Below the pieces are notes generated by a model. It made no database searches. It was given only the letters and a program-made list of their open reading frames with translations, and was not told the origin of the DNA. Position numbers and translations under genes: made by a program. A DNA stretch of 12,842 nt, from contig CBFHHA010000051.1 in assembly GCA_965655625.1 (NCBI GenBank), positions 1 to 12,842 on the forward strand, in the 5' to 3' direction. Origin of the DNA: CAJJDF01 sp965655625. Lineage in GTDB: Bacteria; Bacteroidota; Bacteroidia; Flavobacteriales_D; CAJJDF01. How positions within the stretch are numbered: position 1 is the stretch's first letter; each line of letters begins with the position of its first letter. Positions 6,602 to 12,842 of the stretch are shown piece after piece.

Positions 6602-7508
6602 TTAGAATACGATGTCGCAAGCTGGCAGTGATTTTTTAATCTTCACTTTCTCTTGAAACGAAAATAAATTATCGGTAAGAATGAGTGTTTTTAATTGTTT
6701 CAACCTAGTTATTGACTCAGGCAAGCTTTCTAGGCTATTACCTGATAATACCTAAAGTTCTAAATTCATCAAATTCACCAAATTTTCTGGCATTTCTTTG
6801 ATTTGATTATTGGTTAATATCAAAGATTTCAAGGTTTTCATTTCGCAGACCTCGTTAGGTATGGAGATGATTTGGTTGCATTCTAAATTTAACTCCACCA
6901 AACTCTTAAATTTAAACCAATTTCCATTTAATTCTCGTAATTGGTTGTATCCCAAATTTAACCGCTTTAGTCGTTTTAGTTTTGATAAACTTTCCGGTAA
7001 GAAACTGATTTGATTTTGATGGAATTCGATGGATTGTAATTTTTTACATAAACTTAATTCCTCGTTTATATATTCAATTTCATTCATCGCTGCATACAAG
7101 AATTTCAGTTTTTTTTAGTTTACCAATGGCTACAGGTAACTTCTTTATTTTGTTCTTAGAAATTTCTAATTTCTTTAATCTTTTTAATTTTTTTATGCTT
7201 TCAGGAATGTATGTTAAATTATTTCCATAGTAATTTAAAATTTCCAACTTAGTCAGTTTTTCTATCTCTGAATCCCATTCATCGAAATGATTGTTCATGA
7301 GGTTTAAAAAGGTAAGATGTTTTAGTAGTTTAATGGAATCGTTCAAATAGAAAAGCTCTTGATCTCTCAGGTTTAGCTGTGTTACAGGAATTCTAGCTAT
7401 GTTTGCTTTGCTAATCGATTTGAAAACTTTTTCATTTGATTTTGCAAACTGAGTATAACTAGCAGTAGATGATAAAAGAGAGAGTAAAAATAGAAAATGT
7501 TTCGTCAT
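6602..7508 (-). pseudogene. Exported leucine-rich-repeat protein gene, broken by a frameshift and a nonsense codon
   Basis: The gene starts at the ATG at 7508 with a signal peptide (TKHFLFLLSLLSSTASYTQ). Leucine-rich repeats follow (LxxLxxLxLxxNxIxxLP, for example LKRLKRLNLGYNQL and MKTLKSLILTNNQI). The original frame ends prematurely at 7080, but the repeats continue in another frame. Removing one A from the A8 run (T8 on the plus strand, 7109-7116) restores IGKLKKLKFLYAAMNEI, a perfect repeat. A second lesion is TAG at 6752-6754, exactly where the repeat needs its second Leu (L-E-L-stop-V-L-S-G-N); TTG to TAG explains it. Beyond it the same frame encodes another one to two repeats and a normal-looking end (SLPACDIVF) with TAA at 6602. 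The restored protein would be 301 residues. Such proteins are typically surface or periplasmic binding modules; the partner is unknown. Confidence 0.85.
7109..7116 (-). other. A8 homopolymer carrying the LRR frameshift
   Basis: On the coding strand the sequence is CT-AAAAAAAA-CTG. Seven A's would keep the repeats in one frame; eight give an early stop 6 codons later. The site is suited to replication slippage, to transcriptional slippage that could restore some product, or to a sequencing error. Confidence 0.75.
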
Positions 7509-7661
7509 AATTTAAATTGAACAAACAAGTAAGATTCTTTTTATAAATAAATTATAATACAAGGTAAAGAACCTATGTTAGGTGAAATTTAAACTGGTTT
7601 TAGCTTAATGATAACAATATGTTACATTCTTATCTGATTTTATCAGAAAAAACTATATCAA

Positions 7662-8816
7662 CTATGGATAATTTGGATCACTAAATTTTTGATCAGTCAA
7701 CAGTTTTTCGTCAGTTAATGTGTTCAAGAAGTTGATCAAATCTTGTTTTTCTAATGGAGTTAGGTTAAATTGAAATATTCCTGTGGCAGTTTTAAAATGT
7801 GGGTCGATGTAATTGTGTTCTGATATACCTGAGCTATAATGATCTATCACTTCTGAAAGTGAGGAAAATCTACCATCATGCATATAAGGAGGCCTTATTG
7901 CAATGTTCTTAAGTGAAGGGCTTTTGAAAGTGAACATGTCCATATTATTGTTTGATATCCCTCCAACTCCCCTATCTGATGTCAAGCTCAAGCCATTATT
8001 TCTGGCCATATCGCCAAAAAATGCCGCAGTCATATGACAACTCGAACAGCTCAAATCATTTTTTTTAAAGAAAATAGCCTTCCCCCTATTTTCACTCTGA
8101 GTAAAATTTGGGAAATTATCACTAGTTCGGCTAACTCTCTCTCTACCGACATCAAATTTTGATTGATAAGACACTATCGACCGAACAAATTGTGATAATG
8201 CTTTAGATATTGTCACTGTATCAATTTTTTGACTACCAAAGGCATATTGAAACAATTGAGCATAATAGGCAGTCTTTTTTAGTCTAACTATCACCGAATC
8301 TAAAGTCATACCCATTTCAACATGATCTTTTATTGGCTCAAGCACCTGACTTTCAAGAGATTTTGCACGTTCATCCCAAAAAAAATTACCACTAACATAG
8401 TAGCGAGAATTAACCAATGACATGGAATGACGTTTGGTTTTTCCGTTGTCAAAACCACGACTAAACCTAGCTGTATCACTAAATCCGTATTGTTGAATAT
8501 GGCAAGAACCACAAGAAATCAGTTTGTTTTTTGATAATCTCTTGTCGTAAAACAAAACCCTTCCTAATGTTGCTCCCCAATCTGACACCTGATTTTCATC
8601 TGGTGTGTTGTCTGCAACAGAAATAAATTGATCATGAAGGAAAGAAGGTAATTTGGGGTTTTGGTAATTATAAGGATTCATTGGAAGATTAAGTTCGCTA
8701 TGCCATAATGGACTTGCTTCATTTACGCTACTTTCTTTTCTACAATCAATAAAAAAAGTCATTCCGATTAAAAGGAGAAATACGAGATATGTCCAAGATG
8801 TTCTATTTATCATCAT
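7662..8816 (-). CDS. Di-heme cytochrome c peroxidase/MauG-like protein, paralogue 1 (promoter-distal)
   Basis: The product is 384 residues. The N-terminus has a membrane-targeting segment ending IDC25, a weak lipobox, so it is either a lipoprotein or an N-terminally anchored protein facing the periplasm. Two c-type haem sites are present: C102-G-S-C105-H106 and C257-S-S-C260-H261. The inter-haem tryptophan of the family is present as W147 in FFWDERA. The conserved acidic residue falls exactly 20 residues later (E167 in HVEMG), with the proline six before it (P161), the same spacing as W93, P107 and E113 of MauG. The C-terminal RPPYMHDGRF block is intact. Members reduce H2O2 or use it to oxidise a protein tryptophan. 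The start overlaps the end of paralogue 2 by 14 bases, so the two are probably coupled. Confidence 0.9.
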   Translation of the reverse strand: MMINRTSWTYLVFLLLIGMTFFIDCRKESSVNEASPLWHSELNLPMNPYNYQNPKLPSFLHDQFISVADNTPDENQVSDWGATLGRVLFYDKRLSKNKLISCGSCHIQQYGFSDTARFSRGFDNGKTKRHSMSLVNSRYYVSGNFFWDERAKSLESQVLEPIKDHVEMGMTLDSVIVRLKKTAYYAQLFQYAFGSQKIDTVTISKALSQFVRSIVSYQSKFDVGRERVSRTSDNFPNFTQSENRGKAIFFKKNDLSCSSCHMTAAFFGDMARNNGLSLTSDRGVGGISNNNMDMFTFKSPSLKNIAIRPPYMHDGRFSSLSEVIDHYSSGISEHNYIDPHFKTATGIFQFNLTPLEKQDLINFLNTLTDEKLLTDQKFSDPNYP

Positions 8817-9795
8817 TCAAAAGTGTCGAATACTTTTCGTCCGTTAGGCAGTGTAAGAAAAGTTCTAAATTATTTTTTTCTTTATCAGACAATGATAGTG
8901 GTCGAATCACAGAATCTTTATTTTTGTGCTTTTTTCCGCCTTTGTTATAATGTTCAATCACTTCTGACAAGGAATTAATACTGCCGTCATGCATGTAAGG
9001 AGAGGTAACTGAAATATTTCTTAAAGAAGGTGTTTTGAAAACTGCCAAATCATTAGAATCCTTCGTTGCCCTCATCCGTCCAATGTCTTTATAATTTTCA
9101 TATAGGCCATTGTTTGTCAATTTGTAATTGGTGAAATTAAATCCTGAATGACAACTTGAACAATTTGCTTTTCCAAAAAATAAATCTCTTCCACTTTTCT
9201 CTTCTTTTGAAAGTTTCACTTTACCCGCTAAACTCTTATCAAATTTTGTATTGTCACTTATTAATGTTCTTTGATATACACCCAAAGCTCTTGTTATTAC
9301 ATAATGATCTGGTTCTTTATCATAAGCCTTTTTACTTAGCTCTGCATATTCTGGTATTTGTTGAATTAATTTAGATATTTCGACAATATTATGGGCAAAC
9401 TCGTTTTTTTCCTGTATTGGTATTAAAGCCTGCATCTCAATAGTTGGAACACTACCTTCTCTCAGAAAATAGGGATGATAACCTATATTTATAAGGCTTG
9501 GTGTGTTTCTTATTCCTGCTCTACCAAATACTCCAGGACTATACTTTACCGTATCGCTAAAAGCAAAATTTGGCTTATGGCAACTTGCACAACTCAATGA
9601 CGAATCGATAGAAAGTATAGGATCAAAGAATATTTTTTTTCCTAACTCTTCTCTCACTTGAGAATAATGATTAGATTCTTCAAAATTCATTTTAGGAATT
9701 AAAAACTTTTCCTTTTTAAACGAATCTTTTTTAATTAAAAAGCATGAGAAAAAAGTAACCAAAATAATACTAATTCCAACTCCTTTTTTCTTCAT
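8803..9795 (-). CDS. Di-heme cytochrome c peroxidase/MauG-like protein, paralogue 2 with altered inter-haem residue
   Basis: The product is 330 residues, the shortest of the three. An N-terminal hydrophobic segment (8-21) either anchors or exports it; FFSC18 could be a lipobox. Both haem sites are intact: C69-A-S-C72-H73 and C212-S-S-C215-H216. The C-terminal SPYMHDG block and the helix SEVIEHYNKGG are conserved. Aligning from the shared LIPIQ/LLPIQ segment, the family FFWDGRA motif is replaced by FLREGS, placing Arg112 where the inter-haem Trp should be; the acidic residue 20 positions on (E132) and the proline (P126) are kept. Loss of that Trp should alter electron transfer between the haems. 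The gene starts 14 bases after the stop of paralogue 3 and overlaps the start of paralogue 1. Confidence 0.89.
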   Translation of the reverse strand: MKKKGVGISIILVTFFSCFLIKKDSFKKEKFLIPKMNFEESNHYSQVREELGKKIFFDPILSIDSSLSCASCHKPNFAFSDTVKYSPGVFGRAGIRNTPSLINIGYHPYFLREGSVPTIEMQALIPIQEKNEFAHNIVEISKLIQQIPEYAELSKKAYDKEPDHYVITRALGVYQRTLISDNTKFDKSLAGKVKLSKEEKSGRDLFFGKANCSSCHSGFNFTNYKLTNNGLYENYKDIGRMRATKDSNDLAVFKTPSLRNISVTSPYMHDGSINSLSEVIEHYNKGGKKHKNKDSVIRPLSLSDKEKNNLELFLHCLTDEKYSTLLNDDK

Positions 9796-9809
9796 GCTAA
9801 ATTATATTA

Positions 9810-10904
9810 CTAAAATGGAGAACTATATCTTGAATCGTTTGCCAATTCTGTATCGGTAAGGGTTTTTAAGAAATTCACTAAATCAATTTTATCTTGTGGG
9901 GTTAAAAACAAACCTGTTGTTCTTGTATTTTCCAAAGCTGGATCGATAGTAGAAGAATGAACTAGGCCACTGTTGTAATGATCAACAACTTCCTCAAGAG
10001 TGCTAAATCTTCCGTCATGCATGTAGGGCGGTGTTAAGGCTATGTTTCTCAGTGATGTTACTTTGAATTTCCCTTTGTCAGTTAAGTTCATGGTTACATT
10101 CATTCTCCCATCATCCATCATGTCGGCATCCGAGTCTAAACCATTATTCATATACCTGTCATTTTCAAAGTTAGGTCCTGAATGGCAGTGTGCACAATCG
10201 GCTCCTGAGGTTGCTGGAAAAAAAGGATTGTACTCTTCATTAAATAAGTCCTTTCCCCTTTGCTCTGAAGCAGTAAAAGTTACCTCACCTCTTTTTTCTT
10301 TATCATATTTACTATGGTTGGAAATGATAGAATTCATGAACTGTTCAAGAGCTTTTGAAACTTTTAAAGAATTAATTTCATCTGAACCAAATGCTCTAAA
10401 AAACTGATCTTTATAGGTTTGAGATGAATTTAGTTTAGAAACTACATTTGATAAAGTTTCATGCATTTCAAGCGGATCCTGAATAGGTAAGAGAGCTTGG
10501 TCTCTCAATAAATTTGCTCTACCATCCCAGAAAAACTGGTTTGAATTCCACAACATATTCACAATTGCCATTGCTTGTCTGCCTCCAGGTAAACCTTGTA
10601 TGCCTATTGAAAATCTATTTGTATCAGAAAACCCCGTTCCCTGAGCATGACATGAACTACAAGCTAAAGTTCCATCACCTGAAAGTTTTTTGTCGTAAAA
10701 CAACATTCTTCCAAGCTTTACACCTTGCACAGATAAAGGATTATCTACAGGAATATTGGGAGGAGTTAAACCTGCGTAACTCAAACTATATTTAGTCGTA
10801 TCGTACTCCACATTACTCGGTATTGTATCTTCTTCTTTTTTACAAGAAGTAACATATATTATACTGAAAATGACTACAATTAATAGTGTGTTCTTTTTCA
10901 ACAT
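9810..10904 (-). CDS. Di-heme cytochrome c peroxidase/MauG-like lipoprotein, paralogue 3 (adjacent to the MbnP-like gene)
   Basis: The product is 364 residues. A lipoprotein signal peptide ends in the lipobox VTSC21, followed by KKEED. Haem sites are C82-S-S-C85-H86 and C237-A-H-C240-H241. Inter-haem W126 lies in FFWDGRA, with P140 and E146 (DPLEM) at the spacing seen in MauG (W93, P107, E113). The LTPPYMHDGRF block (290-300) is intact. As the enzyme gene lying only 7 bases after the MbnP-like stop, it is the best candidate for the MbnH role: oxidising a Trp of the MbnP-like protein to kynurenine in the periplasm. That role is inferred from gene order and family; an ordinary H2O2-detoxifying peroxidase is the alternative. 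Whether the second haem has a Met or Tyr sixth ligand cannot be settled by eye. Confidence 0.91.
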   Translation of the reverse strand: MLKKNTLLIVVIFSIIYVTSCKKEEDTIPSNVEYDTTKYSLSYAGLTPPNIPVDNPLSVQGVKLGRMLFYDKKLSGDGTLACSSCHAQGTGFSDTNRFSIGIQGLPGGRQAMAIVNMLWNSNQFFWDGRANLLRDQALLPIQDPLEMHETLSNVVSKLNSSQTYKDQFFRAFGSDEINSLKVSKALEQFMNSIISNHSKYDKEKRGEVTFTASEQRGKDLFNEEYNPFFPATSGADCAHCHSGPNFENDRYMNNGLDSDADMMDDGRMNVTMNLTDKGKFKVTSLRNIALTPPYMHDGRFSTLEEVVDHYNSGLVHSSTIDPALENTRTTGLFLTPQDKIDLVNFLKTLTDTELANDSRYSSPF

Positions 10905-10911
10905 ATAATTT

Positions 10912-11883
10912 TTATTTAGTCACAATAAGTTTTTTACTTCCTAGAATTATTTCCTCTTTCTTTACAGAACAAATGTAAGTTCCTTGGTCTAAATTTGTTA
11001 AAACAGTTCTTTTAGAAGTTATTTTTTGCTGTAGAACAATTCTCCCTTTAATATCCACAATTATAATAGAAGCATTTTTTATTTCTTCTTCAAAATCAAT
11101 AGTTATTGGTTGGTTTACTTTTGTAGGATTAGGAGAAATGTTAAATTGACTCTGTTTTTCAGCAATATGTTCCATTCCTATAGAAGGGTTTCCTTCTACT
11201 GAAGTAAATACGAAATCTCTAAAATTTGACAACATCTTTTTATTGGTAGAAGTTTCTCCATGTTCTAGAATTCCAGAAGTGACATCAATGTCTCTTAATG
11301 CCTCAAGATAATCAGCATTTAGTTCAATTATCTTTTCTCCAGAGTTAGTTACACCTGCAGTTGTAATTGTGGTATTAAAATAACTTACATCTCCTAAAGA
11401 GTGTATTTCATAAACCTGTGAAGGACTTGAAACCCCTCCCTTCCCTTCTAAAGCTACAAACCTATATCCCGGAGTCCAACCCCAATGCATACTGGGAGAT
11501 TTAGGTGCCAATGGATGCGAAGAGCTATAAGTTGATGGATCTAAATGATTAAGTGAAGGTTTTACACCTACCGCAATTGTCACACTTTCTAACGTATTAA
11601 TATTCATTGAGGTTAGAGAGTCTAATACAGTAGTATTGGCATCAACTAATAGTACTTTATCAATGTTCCTTACTGTTCCTCCATCATGAGTTATTGAAAC
11701 TACAGTTAAATAATATTGCAGTCTATTTATGTCTAGAGAGTTTCCTATGTTATTGGTATGTGCCACATTATATGCAAAGGCAGAAGAACCTAATTTGTGG
11801 TTTATTTTTAAACTTAATTTTGTTTGAGCAACTGCTACAATACCTGAAAGTAACAGAGCAATTAATAGTATATTTTTTCTCAT
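10912..11883 (-). CDS. MbnP-family copper-binding protein with T9SS C-terminal sorting domain
   Basis: The product is 323 residues from the ATG at 11883. That start gives a proper signal peptide (MRKNILLIALLLSGIVAVAQ), whereas the ATG six codons upstream adds polar residues. Residues about 22-230 match the MbnP family: an N-terminal strand (KLSLKINHKLGS), LQYYLT, a VGVKPSLNHLDPSTYSSSHPLAP block, and the diagnostic M132-H-W134-G-W136-TPGYRFVALEG motif. In studied MbnP proteins a Trp is converted to kynurenine by the partner di-haem enzyme and helps bind Cu. Residues about 247-323 form a T9SS type A sorting domain: FNISPNPTKVNQPITIDF, then strand IIIVDIKGRIVLQQ and the ending GTYICSVKKEEIILGSKKLIVTK. 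The protein should therefore cross the outer membrane and be surface-bound or released. It lies 7 bases before paralogue 3. Confidence 0.88.
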   Translation of the reverse strand: MRKNILLIALLLSGIVAVAQTKLSLKINHKLGSSAFAYNVAHTNNIGNSLDINRLQYYLTVVSITHDGGTVRNIDKVLLVDANTTVLDSLTSMNINTLESVTIAVGVKPSLNHLDPSTYSSSHPLAPKSPSMHWGWTPGYRFVALEGKGGVSSPSQVYEIHSLGDVSYFNTTITTAGVTNSGEKIIELNADYLEALRDIDVTSGILEHGETSTNKKMLSNFRDFVFTSVEGNPSIGMEHIAEKQSQFNISPNPTKVNQPITIDFEEEIKNASIIIVDIKGRIVLQQKITSKRTVLTNLDQGTYICSVKKEEIILGSKKLIVTK

Positions 11884-11902
11884 TTTATTTGATTTACACA
11901 CC

Positions 11903-11910
11903 CAAAAATA
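11903..11910 (-). promoter_or_regulatory. Candidate -7 box of the MbnP-like/peroxidase operon
   Basis: Read on the minus strand the site is TATTTTTG, an exact TAnnTTTG match, 19 bases before the ATG at 11883. No clear -33 TTTG is visible. It would let the MbnP-like gene and the three peroxidase genes be transcribed without the upstream HYC_CC_PP gene. Confidence 0.5.
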
Positions 11911-11965
11911 GGTGAAGATTATTACTGTATAATGGGCTTATCCAAAATAAAGGTAGCTAAATAAA

Positions 11966-12383
11966 TCAAATAAGTAATGATTCTATTTTAAGATAAATAG
12001 TATTTGTTTTTATCTTGCCCGGTGGAGGGTATATGCTATTATTTACTTCAAAAATAGATTTCCCTATTAGAGTCTCGGTAAATATTTTAGTAAAAGATGA
12101 ATCAAAATTTAAATTAGATTCTTTGTCACTATCAGAAAACTTATAATTATCAGAGATTTCTATTTTGAAATGTTTAAAAGAACAACACCCAGAATGATGT
12201 GCCATGGAAATTCCTTCATTTGCTATTTTATTCTTTTTACACGAACTGGCTTCACCAAAAAAGTGCATAATCAAATACTTCTTCCCCGCAATAATGGAGG
12301 TTTAAACTTATCCCCGTTGCAGAAATGAAAATAAAAATTGCAAGTACGCAACAAATTAACTGATGAAATTTATGAAAGTTCAT
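11966..12383 (-). pseudogene. HYC_CC_PP family small protein gene with a one-base frameshift
   Basis: The pieces lie in two frames. From the ATG at 12383 the first encodes a signal peptide (MNFHKFHQLICCVLAIFIFI...) and then the family hallmark H30-Y-C32 in LNLHYCGEEVFDYALF, but it stops at TGA (12252-12254). Deleting one T from the T6 run (A6 on the plus strand, 12257-12262) joins it to GEASSC, giving ...YALFGEASSC. It then continues through C48, HHSGC66C67, FKIEISDNYKFSDS and P119-P-P to TGA at 11966. The restored length of 138 residues, with HYC, CC and PP in order, fits this Bacteroidota family. The downstream frame alone would start at a TTG (12274) and lack the export signal. Function is unknown; clustered Cys and His residues suggest metal binding, and its position ahead of the MbnP-like gene fits that. 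Confidence 0.82.
12257..12262 (-). other. T6 homopolymer carrying the HYC_CC_PP frameshift
   Basis: The coding strand reads GCAC-TTTTTT-GG. Five T's keep ALFGEASSC in frame; six lead to TGG then TGA. The same ambiguity applies as for the LRR A8 run: a true mutation, slippage, or a sequencing error. Confidence 0.7.
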
Positions 12384-12430
12384 AGTTAAGTTTAGCATTA
12401 TTTTTTGAATTTGAAAAAATAAAGTAAACT

Positions 12431-12438
12431 CAAAAATA
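12431..12438 (-). promoter_or_regulatory. Candidate -7 box for the HYC_CC_PP gene
   Basis: The minus-strand sequence TATTTTTG is identical to the box before the MbnP-like gene and lies 47 bases before the ATG at 12383. No convincing -33 element is seen, and the surroundings are AT-rich. Confidence 0.4.
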
Positions 12439-12539
12439 TAATTAGAATGTTTCCATTAGAAAGTAAACAATTAAGTATTAAAAAATTAAAAATGTTAGTA
12501 TTTCTCGTTGATAGCTATGCCCTTTTTTAAATCTCACAA

Positions 12540-12573
12540 AAAAGAGCGATTAACATTCATTAATCGCTCTTTT
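12540..12573 (-). terminator. Strong hairpin terminator of the TPR-like gene
   Basis: AAAAGAGCGATTAA (12540-12553) and TTAATCGCTCTTTT (12560-12573) form a perfect 14-bp stem with a 6-base loop (CATTCA). On the minus strand the stem runs directly into a T-run (TTTTTTGTG). It lies 24 bases after the stop of the upstream minus-strand gene, the expected place for an intrinsic terminator. It also separates that gene from the HYC_CC_PP promoter. The A/T-rich flanks on both sides would permit bidirectional action. Confidence 0.85.
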
Positions 12574-12597
12574 CTCGTTGGTATAAAACACAAGGTC

Positions 12598-12842
12598 TTA
12601 TTTTATTCTTTTGTCAGTTTGTCCGGTAAGCCCGTACAAGTTGTTCAAGATTCTTTTCATTGATTCGGAACTATCATCTTTGTATCTCGCTTCAATCATT
12701 GGCAATATCTCTGTAATGTATGCATCTCTTTCTGCTTTTGCCTTATCATATTTCGCAGTTTCCGTATAATCGATTTTATTCATTTCTTCGTTCATAATGA
12801 CAATCTTATTATAATGAACAATCGCCATGTCACTTTTTAATT
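12598..12842 (-). CDS. C-terminal part of a probable TPR-type protein, 5' end probably outside the window
   Basis: The frame is open from the window edge to the TAA at 12598-12600. An ATG at 12828 exists, but four in-frame codons precede it with no stop, and the product looks like the tail of a longer protein. The sequence HYNKIVIMNEEMNKIDYTETAKYDKAKAERDAYITEILPMIEARYKDDSSESMKRILNNLYGLTGQTDK has the layout of the last repeats of Bacteroidota tetratricopeptide proteins: a helix ending in a Tyr-Asn pair, a polar linker, a 'LPxxExxxxxxP' type helix, then 'LxxLYxxxGxxDK'. About 80 residues are visible. No enzymatic motif is present, and the role is unknown. A strong terminator follows. Confidence 0.62.
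   Translation of the reverse strand, partial: LKSDMAIVHYNKIVIMNEEMNKIDYTETAKYDKAKAERDAYITEILPMIEARYKDDSSESMKRILNNLYGLTGQTDKRIK

Noticed and set aside
7633..7647. Stem-loop TCTGAT-TTT-ATCAGA after the last peroxidase gene as a terminator
   Set aside because: Only 6 bp with one GC-rich step, and on the minus strand the T-run precedes rather than follows the stem.
10042..10407. Plus-strand open frame of 121 codons opposite peroxidase paralogue 3
   Set aside because: It is the antisense shadow of a strongly conserved di-haem coding region and has no recognisable domain or start context.
7662..10904. Three peroxidase genes as a recent tandem duplication or assembly artefact
   Set aside because: The proteins differ throughout in length, linkers and key residues, sharing only family motifs, so they are old paralogues.

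Overview
The window looks like chromosomal DNA of a low-GC member of the Bacteroidota, probably Flavobacteriales-like. The grounds are a type IX secretion (T9SS) type A sorting domain, a HYC_CC_PP-type small protein, several TAnnTTTG boxes (the Bacteroidota -7 promoter element) and starts without Shine-Dalgarno sequences. No tRNA, rRNA, insertion sequence, phage gene or CRISPR array is visible.

Layout: (1) 1-483 (+) is the 3' end of an ABC-F ATPase gene (Uup-like). It meets the following minus-strand gene tail to tail with no gap. (2) 484-2804 (-) is a three-gene cluster, in transcription order: an envelope protein with an LpoB/CsgG-like N-terminal half and a barrel-like C-terminal half; a CDP-alcohol phosphatidyltransferase family membrane enzyme; and a small secreted protein of unknown function. 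(3) 2968-6412 (+) carries housekeeping and stress genes: a membrane-anchored GH25 lysozyme, a TatD-family nuclease, an exported thioredoxin-fold protein with CGWC, and a full-length ChrA transporter. (4) 6602-7508 (-) is a leucine-rich-repeat protein gene broken by a frameshift in an A8 run and by a TAG codon in place of a consensus leucine; the repeats continue in register past both lesions. (5) 7662-12383 (-) is the main point of interest. Read in transcription order it encodes a HYC_CC_PP family protein (frameshifted in a T6 run), an MbnP-family protein carrying a T9SS sorting domain, and three different tandem di-heme cytochrome c peroxidase/MauG-like proteins. (6) 12598-12842 (-) is the 3' end of a probable TPR-type protein, followed by a strong hairpin terminator.

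In known MbnP/MbnH pairs, a MauG-like di-heme enzyme oxidises a tryptophan of MbnP to kynurenine, which creates a copper site. Here the MbnP-like protein keeps the MxWxW motif but appears destined for the cell surface through T9SS. It is encoded with three MauG-like paralogues, one of which has Arg where the inter-heme Trp is expected. My inference is a periplasmic or cell-surface copper-handling locus with periplasmic oxidative maturation. The family assignments are well supported; the copper function and the division of labour among the three enzymes are not shown by the sequence.

Three gene disruptions lie in about 5.6 kb, two of them one-base changes in homopolymers. They could be real decay, slippage-prone sites, or consensus errors in the assembly; raw reads would decide.
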